This document shows, piece after piece, positions 16,904-24,326 of a stretch of 64,000 nucleotides of DNA. The translations under genes and the position numbers were made by a program. The notes beneath the pieces were generated by a model that had not been told where the DNA came from, did no database searches, and saw nothing but the letters and a program-made list of their open reading frames with translations. How positions within the stretch are numbered: the first letter of the stretch is position 1; each line of letters begins with the position of its first letter. Source of the DNA: Streptomyces sp. V4I2 (GTDB lineage: Bacteria > Actinomycetota > Actinomycetes > Streptomycetales > Streptomycetaceae); NCBI RefSeq assembly GCF_030817655.1, contig NZ_JAUSZM010000003.1, positions 5,828,001-5,892,000 on the forward strand, written 5' to 3'.

Positions 16904-17697
16904 GTGAAACGGGAGCCGGCGGCATGAGCGAGCTCGTCGCACACGCCGAGGACTCGGCCCTCTGGGCGACGCTACGGCGCCACACCCAGGCCCGCATCGG
17001 CCTCGGCCGGGCCGGTTCCGGGCTGCCGACCCGGCACCGGCTGGAGCTCCAGGCCGCGCACGCGGCGGCCCGGGACGCGGTGCACTCGCCGTTCGACCCG
17101 GACACGGTCGCGGCCGCGCTGACCGGGACGCCGACGGTACGGGTCCGCAGCGCCGCCCCCGACCGGCTCACCTACCTCCAGCGGCCCGACCTGGGCCGCC
17201 GCCTGGACGCCACCGACCGCGCGCATCTTCCCTCGGGGGAGTGGGACCTGGTCTTCGTGGTCGCCGACGGGCTGTCCAGCCGGGCGGTGCACGAGCACGC
17301 CGCGGCGATGGTGCGGGCGACGACGGCCCGGCTGCCGGCGGGTACCCGCGTGGCCCCGGTCGTCCTCGCCGAGCAGGCCCGCGTGGCCCTCGGCGACGAC
17401 GTCGCCCACGCGATGGGCGCGGCGACGGTGGTCGTCCTGGTCGGGGAGCGGCCCGGCATGTCGGCGGCGGACTCCCTGGGCGCGTACCTCACGTACGGCC
17501 CGAAGCCCGGCGTGACGACCGACGCCGACCGCAACTGCCTGTCCAACATCCGGCCACCGCTGGGGCTGACCTACGAGACGGCTGCGGCGAAGCTGGCGGC
17601 GCTGCTGAAGGGGGCGCGGGAGCTGGGGCGAAGCGGGGTGGCGCTGAAGGACGAGTCGGACGCGTTGCCGGCGGCGGCCCCGGCTCAGTCCAGGTAG
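16900..17697 (+). CDS. eutC: ethanolamine ammonia-lyase small subunit
   Basis: This 265-residue subunit helps bind cobalamin in the EutBC complex. Typical EutC segments are ARIGLGRAGSGLPTRHRLELQAAHAAARDAV, VVADGLSSRAVHEHA, LVGERPGMSAADSLGAYLTYGPKPG and DADRNCLSNIR. Two starts are possible: ATG 16900, inside the eutB stop (ATGA), and ATG 16924. They arise from a 24-base tandem duplication of the junction. Its 3' end overlaps the convergent Uma2 gene by 13 bases. Confidence 0.94.
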   Translation: MSETGAGGMSELVAHAEDSALWATLRRHTQARIGLGRAGSGLPTRHRLELQAAHAAARDAVHSPFDPDTVAAALTGTPTVRVRSAAPDRLTYLQRPDLGRRLDATDRAHLPSGEWDLVFVVADGLSSRAVHEHAAAMVRATTARLPAGTRVAPVVLAEQARVALGDDVAHAMGAATVVVLVGERPGMSAADSLGAYLTYGPKPGVTTDADRNCLSNIRPPLGLTYETAAAKLAALLKGARELGRSGVALKDESDALPAAAPAQSR

Positions 17698-18278
17698 GGC
17701 TTGAGCTGGTCGGTGTCGAGCGTGATGCCGACGGGTTCGGGGAGGGTGACCATGTCGCCGATCTTCACCGTGTGGATGTCCCGGTATCCGCCCTCCGGGT
17801 CGGGTTTGCTGTGCACGACGACAGATGCGTGCGCGCGGTCGATCAGCAGGTAGACGGGGACTCCGGCTTCGGCGTAGCCACGGGGCTTCTCCACGCGGTC
17901 GCGGTCGTGCGTGTCCGCGTCGTACGAGGTGATCTCGACCGTCATCAGGACGCCGGTGGGGTCGGCCCAGTCGCCATGGCCGGTGAAATGCCCGACTGGA
18001 GCAAGTACGCCGTCAGGAAGGGCACGGCCGTTACGGTAGGCCTCCACCTTCAGGCCCTGAGTCGTGTTGAGGGTGAGTTCCGGCCTCGCTTGCTTGCACT
18101 GGAAGACCAGCCACATCGCGATCTCGCCGTGATTGCCGTTCGTCACTTTCCTGAGCCCGATCCGTCCGTCGATGAACTCCAACCTGACGGTCTCGTCCTC
18201 ACGTTCGGCGAATTCGGCGATCCGCTCGAACACGTCCACCGACATCTGAGACGACGTGCGCTCTGCCATAACCGTCAT
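17685..18278 (-). CDS. Uma2-family protein (putative nuclease fold)
   Basis: This is a 197-residue Uma2/DUF820 protein with a predicted PD-(D/E)XK nuclease fold, of unknown biological role but greatly expanded in Streptomyces. The visible core is VRLEFIDGRI early on, then MTVEITSYDADTHDRDRVEKPRGYAEAGVPVYLLID, which supplies the Glu and the conserved Y-x-x-A-G-V-P strand. The Asp normally before the VEI strand is replaced in PTGVLMTVEI, so catalysis is uncertain. GGAGGCACC precedes ATG 18278. A second Uma2 gene lies on the other side of purA. Confidence 0.85.
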   Translation of the reverse strand: MTVMAERTSSQMSVDVFERIAEFAEREDETVRLEFIDGRIGLRKVTNGNHGEIAMWLVFQCKQARPELTLNTTQGLKVEAYRNGRALPDGVLAPVGHFTGHGDWADPTGVLMTVEITSYDADTHDRDRVEKPRGYAEAGVPVYLLIDRAHASVVVHSKPDPEGGYRDIHTVKIGDMVTLPEPVGITLDTDQLKPYLD

Positions 18279-18349
18279 GGTGCCTCCCTTCGTAGGCGGA
18301 CACCAGCGTTACCGGCGATCGGAGCGGACGGGCGCGTTCCGGGATGTGA

Positions 18350-19243
18350 TCACCCGAGTGAGTGATCACCAGCCGCCGCCACCGGCAGCGTCAGCCCCCA
18401 CGCCCCCTCCCACACCGTCCACGTCCGCCTCCGCACCGGCCCCGACACCACCGCGTCCGCCCGGTACCGGAAGTCCGGCCCCGAGACGGTGATCCGCCGG
18501 CCCGTCGCCAGCAGCGGTGTCGCCTCCGCGCCCACCGACAGCGGCCGGGCCTCGACCTCGGCCAGGCCCGAGTCGCCCGGGGTGACCGACAGGGCCTCCA
18601 GGGGCTGGTCCAGGTCCACCAGGGTGACCCCGTCGACCTCCACGCGGAGGCGGGAGTGGCCCGGGGCGGAGGTCGGGGAGAGGGAGCGCGTGGGGCGGGC
18701 CGTCACCAGGGTCCGGACCAGGGACTGGCAGGTCCGTATCCAGGGGCGCCCGGAGTCGAGGTCGGCGCCGTGCCGGTCGGCCTGCGCCGCGTCCTCCGCC
18801 ACCCCCGGCAGGGGCGGAATCCGCAGCGCGCCCAGCACCACCCCGTCGCTCTCGTCGACCAGCAGGTCCATGCGCCGCTCGGCGCCGTCCAGCACGGCCC
18901 GTGCCGCCGCGACCGCGCCCGCGGGGACGCCCAGGGAGCGGGCCAGGGACTGGGCACCCCCCACCGGCACCACCGACAGCCCACATCCGGCCAGCTCCCG
19001 CCACCGGTGCAGCAGGGACACCGTGCGCACCAGGGCCCGGTCGTCGCCGATCACGACCGGCCTGCGGGAACCTTTTCTCTGGAGTGCCCGGGCGAATTCC
19101 TCGGGCCCCTCGGGGAGGCACACTTTCGTGGTCGCACCCGCGCTGAGCACGTCTTTCGCGATCCGTACGGCCTCACCGTCGGTCCGGCGGGCGACCGGGT
19201 CGATGACCACAAGGAGCTGGTCGGAAGTCGCCACCTCGGTCAT
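18350..19243 (-). CDS. diacylglycerol-kinase-like protein, degenerate motifs
   Basis: This 297-residue protein has the two-domain layout of lipid/diacylglycerol kinases. The N-terminal Rossmann-like domain (LLVVIDPVARRTDGEAVRIAKDVL) leads into VVIGDDRALVRTVSLLHRW, where active enzymes have GGDGT. GGAQSLARSLGVP replaces the usual GTGNDFAR motif. The C-terminal beta domain ends with ISGPDFRYRADAVVSG-like strands. Streptomyces annotations usually call it a diacylglycerol kinase, but loss of these motifs makes activity doubtful. It is divergent from purA, with a strong hairpin in the gap. ATG 19243 begins MTEVATSDQLLVV. Confidence 0.75.
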   Translation of the reverse strand: MTEVATSDQLLVVIDPVARRTDGEAVRIAKDVLSAGATTKVCLPEGPEEFARALQRKGSRRPVVIGDDRALVRTVSLLHRWRELAGCGLSVVPVGGAQSLARSLGVPAGAVAAARAVLDGAERRMDLLVDESDGVVLGALRIPPLPGVAEDAAQADRHGADLDSGRPWIRTCQSLVRTLVTARPTRSLSPTSAPGHSRLRVEVDGVTLVDLDQPLEALSVTPGDSGLAEVEARPLSVGAEATPLLATGRRITVSGPDFRYRADAVVSGPVRRRTWTVWEGAWGLTLPVAAAGDHSLG

Positions 19244-19276
19244 GCCTCGCTTCCTCGGGTAGCATCTTTGTGCAAG

Positions 19277-19304
19277 AGCCCCTTGCGCTATTGCGCCAGG
19301 GGCT
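19277..19304. other. strong hairpin in purA leader region
   Basis: AGCCCCTTGCGC and GCGCCAGGGGCT pair around a TATT loop, with one internal mismatch region. The hairpin sits between the divergent kinase-like gene and purA, 140 bases before purA. No protein gene on either strand ends here, so it is not an ordinary end-of-gene terminator. A purA leader structure or small RNA is possible. Confidence 0.5.
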
Positions 19305-19444
19305 TCGTCTATTCCGGGGCATCCGGTCCGACGGGTTGCGGCCAACGAAGGTCGCCGGTGTACGAAACAGGCTGTGCGGCGCACAGTCAATGTCGCGTAC
19401 GCCCCTGACCTTGGACATGCCCCGCCCGGAAGGGGTGTACGCGC

Positions 19445-20728
19445 GTGCCCGCACTTGTGCTGCTCGGTGCTCAGTGGGGTGACGAAGGCAAGGGAAAGGC
19501 GACCGACCTGCTCGGTGGCTCGGTGGACTATGTGGTGCGCTACCAGGGCGGCAACAACGCCGGCCACACGGTAGTCGTGGGCGATCAGAAGTACGCCCTC
19601 CACCTCCTCCCTTCCGGAATCCTCTCGCCGGGGTGCACCCCGGTCATCGGTAACGGAGTCGTCGTCGACCCGTCGGTCCTGTTCTCCGAGCTGAACGGAC
19701 TGAACGAGCGCGGCGTCGACACGTCCAAGCTCCTGATCAGCGGTAACGCTCACATCATCACGCCGTACAACGTCACCGTCGACAAGGTGACGGAACGGTT
19801 CCTCGGGAAGCGGAAGATCGGGACCACGGGCCGCGGCATCGGACCGACGTACGCGGACAAGATCAACCGTGTCGGCATCCGCGTCCAGGACCTGTACGAC
19901 GAGTCGATCCTGACCCAGAAGGTCGAGGCGGCCCTCGACGTCAAGAACCAGATCCTCACCAAGCTCTACAACCGGCGCGCGATCGCCGTCGACCAGGTGG
20001 TCGAGGAGCTGCTGACCTACGCCGACCGGCTCGCGCCGTACGTCGCCGACACGGTCCTGGTCCTCAACCAGGCCCTGGAGAACGACAAGGTGGTCCTCTT
20101 CGAGGGCGGCCAGGGCACCCTCCTGGACATCGACCACGGCACGTACCCCTTCGTCACGTCCTCCAACCCGACCGCGGGCGGTGCCTGCACGGGCTCCGGC
20201 GTCGGCCCGACGAAGATCAGCCGCGTCATCGGCATCCTGAAGGCGTACACGACCCGCGTCGGCGCGGGCCCGTTCCCCACGGAGCTCTTCGACGAGGACG
20301 GCGAGGCGCTGCGCCGCATCGGCGGTGAGAAGGGCGTCACGACCGGCCGTGACCGCCGCTGCGGCTGGTTCGACGCGGTCATCGCCCGCTACGCGACCCG
20401 CGTGAACGGCCTGACCGACTTCTTCCTCACCAAGCTGGACGTCCTGACCGGCTGGGAGGAGATCCCGGTCTGCGTGGCGTACGAGATCGACGGCAAGCGT
20501 GTCGAGGAACTCCCGTACTCCCAGTCCGACTTCCACCACGCGAAGCCGGTCTACGAGATGCTGCCGGGCTGGTCCGAGGACATCTCCAAGGCGAAGTCCT
20601 TCTCCGACCTGCCGAAGAACGCCCAGGACTACGTCAAGGCGCTGGAGGAGATGTCCGGCGCCCCGATCTCCGCGATCGGCGTGGGCCCGGGCCGGGACGA
20701 GACGATCGAGATCAACTCGTTCATCTAG
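19445..20728 (+). CDS. purA: adenylosuccinate synthetase
   Basis: This enzyme catalyses the GTP-dependent conversion of IMP and aspartate to adenylosuccinate, the committed step to AMP. The 427-residue protein has the P-loop GAQWGDEGKGK (about 8-18), GGNNAGHT, the catalytic region GTTGRGIGPTYADK, FEGGQGTLLDIDHGTYPFVTSSN, and GRDRRCGWFDAV near the base-binding site. Translation starts at GTG 19445. It is complete and appears intact, but an IS element has inserted exactly at its TAG stop and separates the gene from its hairpin terminator at 21840. Confidence 0.97.
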   Translation: MPALVLLGAQWGDEGKGKATDLLGGSVDYVVRYQGGNNAGHTVVVGDQKYALHLLPSGILSPGCTPVIGNGVVVDPSVLFSELNGLNERGVDTSKLLISGNAHIITPYNVTVDKVTERFLGKRKIGTTGRGIGPTYADKINRVGIRVQDLYDESILTQKVEAALDVKNQILTKLYNRRAIAVDQVVEELLTYADRLAPYVADTVLVLNQALENDKVVLFEGGQGTLLDIDHGTYPFVTSSNPTAGGACTGSGVGPTKISRVIGILKAYTTRVGAGPFPTELFDEDGEALRRIGGEKGVTTGRDRRCGWFDAVIARYATRVNGLTDFFLTKLDVLTGWEEIPVCVAYEIDGKRVEELPYSQSDFHHAKPVYEMLPGWSEDISKAKSFSDLPKNAQDYVKALEEMSGAPISAIGVGPGRDETIEINSFI

Positions 20729-20747
20729 GCCCTGTCTGGAATTCGAA

Positions 20748-21254
20748 TCACGAGTGTGGTGCGATGCTGCGGAGCCAGAGCATCGCACCACACAGGTGCA
20801 GTCCGGCCTCGTAGCTCTCCGGGGTCTTGTCGTACCGGGTAGCGATACCGCGCCAGTTCCGCAGCCGGTTGATGCACCGTTCCACGGTGTTGCGCTCTTT
20901 GTAGAGTGTCGCGTCGTGCGAGACTGGCCGCCCGCCGGCCCTGCCACGCTTCTTGCGGTTCGCAGCCTGGTCGGCCTTCTCCGGGATCACGGCTCGGATC
21001 CCGCGTTGTCGCAGGTAGCGGCGGTTGCGTCGGGACGAGTACGCCTTGTCCGCGGCCACTGCATCCGGCCGGGTCCGCGGGCGCCCGACCGGGCCGCGCA
21101 CTTTCACCCGTTCCAGGACCGGGGCGAACTGCGGACTGTCGCCGGCCTGCCCGGGCGTGAGGACGAACGCAAGCGGGCGACAGCGTCGGTCGGCCGCCAC
21201 ATGGATCTTGCTCGTCAGTCCGCCCCGGGAACGCCCCAGCTCGGCGGCTTTCAA
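20748..21254 (-). CDS. IS5-family transposase, C-terminal frame (orfB)
   Basis: This is a 168-residue frame carrying the second and third acidic residues of the DDE transposase: VAADKAYSSRRNRRYLR holds the Asp, and YKERNTVERCINRLRNWRGIATRYDKTPESY the Glu and the Y-(2)-R-(3)-E-like signature. It begins at a TTG that overlaps the orfA stop (TTGA), so expression as an orfAB fusion probably needs ribosomal frameshifting, or it is reinitiated. The second IS copy has the same arrangement, so this is native architecture rather than decay. Confidence 0.88.
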   Translation of the reverse strand: MKAAELGRSRGGLTSKIHVAADRRCRPLAFVLTPGQAGDSPQFAPVLERVKVRGPVGRPRTRPDAVAADKAYSSRRNRRYLRQRGIRAVIPEKADQAANRKKRGRAGGRPVSHDATLYKERNTVERCINRLRNWRGIATRYDKTPESYEAGLHLCGAMLWLRSIAPHS

Positions 21255-21733
21255 GCGGGCCCGGTGTCGTCGGTGGACCCGTCGCCGCTCGACGCGCGCC
21301 TCGTCCTCGGCCTGTCCGTCCTGCGTTCTTTGCTCCTTGTCCTCGCCCCCTTTTCGGCCTCGACGGCCATTTCCAAGGCCGCCAACTGCTCGGGGTCCAG
21401 GGCCATCCCGGCGGCGTGGTGGTGGGCCCGGGCGGTCGCAGAGTCCACGCTGACCAGGCCCAGATCAGCCTGGCCGCGGGCAGCGGCCTCGGCGATCACT
21501 GTGTGCATCAGGTCCTGGAAGACGCCACGCGTCGCCCAGATCCGGAAGCGGTCGTACGCGCTCTGCCAGGGCCCGAACTCGGTCGGCAGGTCACGCCAGG
21601 GGCTACCGGTCCGGAACCGCCACATCACCGCGTTGAAATGTTTCCGCAGGTCGGGGATGGGCCCAACCGCGGCAATCGGGAGATGGGGCTCGATCAGGGC
21701 CCACTGCTCATCGGTGAGATCGCCTCGCGCCAT
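21251..21733 (-). CDS. IS5-family transposase, N-terminal frame (orfA)
   Basis: This is a 160-residue frame with the DUF4096-type N-terminal domain (LTDEQWALIEPHLP, FRTGSPWRDLPTEFGPWQSAYDRF) and the first catalytic Asp in LVSVDSATARAHHHAAG. The tail is Arg/Ser rich and ends at the TTGA junction with orfB. Start ATG 21733 lies close to the right end of the element. Confidence 0.88.
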   Translation of the reverse strand: MARGDLTDEQWALIEPHLPIAAVGPIPDLRKHFNAVMWRFRTGSPWRDLPTEFGPWQSAYDRFRIWATRGVFQDLMHTVIAEAAARGQADLGLVSVDSATARAHHHAAGMALDPEQLAALEMAVEAEKGARTRSKERRTDRPRTRRASSGDGSTDDTGPA

Positions 21734-21839
21734 GACTGACGGCCTATCAAGACCGAGCCCCCGCGCGCAGGCGATCTACCGAACTCCTGATCCGAGCTCC
21801 AGACAGGACCTAGTACGGCGGTTCAGCAGGCTGTCGCAC

Positions 21840-21873
21840 GGGTGCCCCCGTCCGGTGTCGGACGGGGGCACCC
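21840..21873. terminator. bidirectional terminator, original purA terminator
   Basis: A perfect 14-bp stem (GGGTGCCCCCGTCC / GGACGGGGGCACCC) surrounds a 6-base loop, between the IS and the convergent Uma2 gene. Before the IS inserted, it would have lain about 30 bases after the purA stop. It can also serve the minus-strand Uma2 gene. Confidence 0.8.
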
Positions 21874-21878
21874 GTGTG

Positions 21879-22484
21879 TCACTCCTCGGTCGCCGCGGGT
21901 GCCTGGAAGCCGGTGGTGTCGAGCGTGCAGTCGAAGGGCGCGGGGATGTCGAGCTTCTCGCCGAACGGCTTGCTGAGGCGGTTCGTGTAACCCTCGGCGG
22001 TGGGTGCCCACAGCACGGTGGCCTTCTCCTCCTGCATGTCGAGGATCAGGTAGACGGGAACGCCTGCCTTACCGTACGTCTCGACCTTGTCGGCCAGATC
22101 GTCGTCGCGGGTGGCGGACGAGGTCAACTCGGCGACGAAGGAGAGGGCTTCTCCGTCGAGGCGGTTGCTGGTGGTTTGCCGCACGCTCCGGTGAGCGGCA
22201 TGGATGTCGGGGCCATAGGCGCGCTTGCAGCCCGGAAACACGTACAGGAACGGACCGTCGCTGATTCGGTGTTCCTCGGGGAGATGAGGGCGCAACTGGT
22301 CACAGACCAGCTCCATGACGTCCAGGTAGTACCCCTTCGACCACGGCGACATGACGATGCTCCCCCTGATGACCTCGGCCTTGTAGCCGTCCAGCACGTC
22401 CAGCCTGTCGAGGTCGTCCAGCATCGCCTCGAAGCTGTGGGGCTCCGTGCTGCTTATCGTCGGTCGCTCAATCATCACTGTCAT
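21879..22484 (-). CDS. Uma2-family protein
   Basis: This is a 201-residue Uma2/DUF820 member, only distantly similar to the one at 17685. Core motifs are DGYKAEVIRGSIVMSPW, GPDIHAAHR with the metal-binding Asp, FVAELTSSATRDDDLADKVETYGKAGVPVYLILD with the Glu, and a C-terminal TLDTTGF. The nuclease residues look intact. ATG 22484 is preferred over the upstream start at 22556 because GGAGGGGAGGG precedes it. It converges on purA, with the shared hairpin between. Confidence 0.87.
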   Translation of the reverse strand: MTVMIERPTISSTEPHSFEAMLDDLDRLDVLDGYKAEVIRGSIVMSPWSKGYYLDVMELVCDQLRPHLPEEHRISDGPFLYVFPGCKRAYGPDIHAAHRSVRQTTSNRLDGEALSFVAELTSSATRDDDLADKVETYGKAGVPVYLILDMQEEKATVLWAPTAEGYTNRLSKPFGEKLDIPAPFDCTLDTTGFQAPAATEE

Positions 22485-22485
22485 G

Positions 22486-22602
22486 ATGCGCCCTCCCCTC
22501 CAAGATCTGCCATACGTCCTCCAGCTGGGTGCGAAGATCTCGTACACCCCGATCATGAACCTCGAGGACGTACAGAAGGGCCTCTCCCAGCTGGGGCGCT
22601 GA
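22486..22602 (+). other. short open frame, possible gene remnant
   Basis: A 38-codon frame from ATG 22486 to TGA 22602 reads naturally for its last 30 residues (LPYVLQLGAKISYTP, NLEDVQKGLSQLGR), like the end of a soluble protein. There is no ribosome binding site, and the start abuts the divergent Uma2 start. I cannot assign a family. Confidence 0.3.
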
Positions 22603-22627
22603 TCACCGGCGGAGCGGAGCCCTGGGC

Positions 22628-23278
22628 TCAGCTGAAGATGATCATCGAGCCCTGCGCCAGACTCCGTGTCGCCGCCGCGTGCAGGCCCAGCCAGACGTGA
22701 CGTTCACGGGCGAAGGGGCTGGGATCGTACGGCGGCGGTACGGCCGGCTCCTCCAGCTCCGTGGGGGCCAGCGGTGCCTCGGGGGGCGCCGGGGGGTTGG
22801 CCGGGTCGATGCCGAGTGACGGGGCGACGAACTCCAGTTCCCGCAGCAGTGTCTGGGAGGAGCCCAGCGGGCCGCCGCCCGCGAGGAGTTCGTCGTTGGA
22901 GAGCGGGTGCGGGAAGTCCACCGGGACGTAGGCGCCCGCGTGGTCGTAGTGCCACACCAGGTGGGACTGCTGGGCCGTTGCCTCGAACATCTCCAGCAAC
23001 TGTTCGTAGTCGCCGCCCAGTTCGTCCACCGGCGTCACCGGCAGCCCGCACACCTGGAGCAGATAGGCGCGGCGCAGGAAGTGCAGCGCGTCGTAGTCGA
23101 AGCCGGCCACCGGGGCGACCTCGCCGGACAGGCCGGGCATGTACTGGTACACCGGCACCGGCGGGAGCCCGGCCTCGGCGAGCACCTTGTTGTATTGCGC
23201 GAGTTCCTCGGCGAACGGATTGTCCGGGGTGTGGCACAACACGTCCACGAGCGGCACCAGCCACAGGTCACAGGCCAA
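22628..23278 (-). CDS. conserved hypothetical protein
   Basis: This 216-residue protein is not recognised as any named family. The first 130 residues look globular (DLWLVPLVDVLCHTPDNPFAEELAQYNKVL, DYDALHFLRRAYLLQVCGLPVTPVDELGGDYEQLLEMFEAT). A proline-rich linker (NPPAPPEAPLAPTELEEPAVPPPYDP) leads to a short C-terminal helix. There is no signal peptide or membrane segment. Codon use is typical of the genome. Similar proteins exist near purA in other Streptomyces, by recollection. It is followed closely on the minus strand by the Uma2 region. Confidence 0.65.
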   Translation of the reverse strand: MACDLWLVPLVDVLCHTPDNPFAEELAQYNKVLAEAGLPPVPVYQYMPGLSGEVAPVAGFDYDALHFLRRAYLLQVCGLPVTPVDELGGDYEQLLEMFEATAQQSHLVWHYDHAGAYVPVDFPHPLSNDELLAGGGPLGSSQTLLRELEFVAPSLGIDPANPPAPPEAPLAPTELEEPAVPPPYDPSPFARERHVWLGLHAAATRSLAQGSMIIFS

Positions 23279-23409
23279 AAGTCAGCTCCTCGGTCACTCG
23301 CAGCGCTGCGGTCGTCACAGTGGTTGTCACACGGTGGTCAAGGCAGGGTAGTCGGTGCGGTGCGGACTTCGCTGCCGTCGTGCAGGTCCCATACCCGTGC
23401 CCGCCCCGC

Positions 23410-24111
23410 TCACCCGGCGGCGAGGCGTTCGATCAGCGCGAGGGAGTCCGTGTTGTAGGCGGCGACGATCGAGCGGGCGGCCTTGGTATCGCGCTCGGCC
23501 AGGGCGTCCACCAGTTCGGTGTGGCCGGACCACAGGCTGCCGCGCAGGTCGGTCAGGCGGCGCAGGTGCTGGACCGTGCACACCCATGACTGCACCCGCA
23601 GCCGGTGCAGGAAGTCGGCCAGATAGGGGTTGCCGAAGAGAGTGCTCAGTTCGCGCCAGAAGCGCAGGTCGTAGCCGATCAGGACGGTGATGTCACCGGC
23701 GGCGGCGGCGCGCTGCGCCTCCTCGCCGCGACGGCGTACGCCCGCCACGGCGGCGGCCGTACGGGGGTCGTCGAGCTCGCGGTAGCCCCGGTGGCCGTGG
23801 TCGAGGGCCTGGAACATTCCCTCGATGACCAGGCCGCGGGCCTCGATGATGCCGCGGAAGTCCTCGTACGAGTACTCGTGCACGCGAAAGCCCCGGTGCT
23901 GGTCGGCATCGAGGAGCCCCTGCGCGGAGAGGTCGACCAGTGCCTCGCGCACCGGTGTGGCGGAGACGCCGTACTGCTCGGCGATCTCCTTCACCGTGAA
24001 TTCCTGCCCCGGCTGGAGCCTCCCGGCCAGCACCTCGTCACGAAGCGCGTCGGCGATCTGCTGCCGCAGCGTGCTGCGGGTCACTGCGCCGTTGCCGCTA
24101 GTGGCGGGCAT
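23410..24111 (-). CDS. GntR/FadR-family regulator with FCD domain
   Basis: This 233-residue regulator has an N-terminal winged helix (about 13-75: LRQQIADALRDEVLAGRLQPGQEFTVKEIAEQYGVSATPVREALVDLSAQGLL) and an all-helical FCD domain (about 90-225). The FCD metal-binding His pattern is partly seen (DLRFWRELSTLFGN, GHTELVDALAERD). Such proteins usually respond to small carboxylic or amino acids. It lies downstream of the aminotransferase gene on the same strand, separated by a repeat-containing gap, so it may regulate that gene. Confidence 0.9.
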   Translation of the reverse strand: MPATSGNGAVTRSTLRQQIADALRDEVLAGRLQPGQEFTVKEIAEQYGVSATPVREALVDLSAQGLLDADQHRGFRVHEYSYEDFRGIIEARGLVIEGMFQALDHGHRGYRELDDPRTAAAVAGVRRRGEEAQRAAAAGDITVLIGYDLRFWRELSTLFGNPYLADFLHRLRVQSWVCTVQHLRRLTDLRGSLWSGHTELVDALAERDTKAARSIVAAYNTDSLALIERLAAG

Positions 24112-24238
24112 GGTCGGGGCGTCTCCCTCGTCGCGATCGGGTGGCGTGCACGTATATGTCTACGAGCACGCCACCTTACGCGTTCGAGGTCGCGGGACGT
24201 TTTTCACCCAGTGATGACCGGCCACTGCCTGAACGACC

Positions 24239-24326
24239 GCGCGATCACCGCGCGATCACCGCGCGATCACCGCCTGAAACACCGCGCGACCTGCTGCTTG
24301 AACCACTGCGCGACCTGCCGCACGAA
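24239..24326. repeat. 11-bp tandem repeat and degenerate array
   Basis: Three exact copies of GCGCGATCACC (24239-24271) run into a degenerate array with recurring GCGCGACCTGC-like units and ACTGCG spacers up to the aminotransferase stop codon. It is non-coding on inspection and lies in the 215-base gap between the aminotransferase and the GntR gene. Confidence 0.7.

Larger units (their letters stand above)
20729..21809 (-). mobile_element. IS5-family insertion sequence, copy 1
   Basis: This is a 1,081-bp element. Its ends read GCCCTGTCTGGA (left) and the complement of GTCCTGTCTGGA (right), imperfect inverted repeats. It is flanked by CTAG at 20725-20728 and 21810-21813, a 4-bp target duplication typical of IS5 relatives. 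It encodes a transposase split into two overlapping frames. Insertion was into the CTAG that contains the purA stop, which is restored by the duplication. Confidence 0.9.

Noticed and set aside
18350..20947. 865-codon open frame on the minus strand through purA
   Set aside because: Only its C-terminal 297 residues are real (kinase-like gene). The rest is the antisense of purA and an artefact of high GC.
20499..22700. 733-codon plus-strand frame over the IS and Uma2 region
   Set aside because: It reads antisense to the transposase and Uma2 and out of frame with purA, and has low-complexity Arg/Ser composition.
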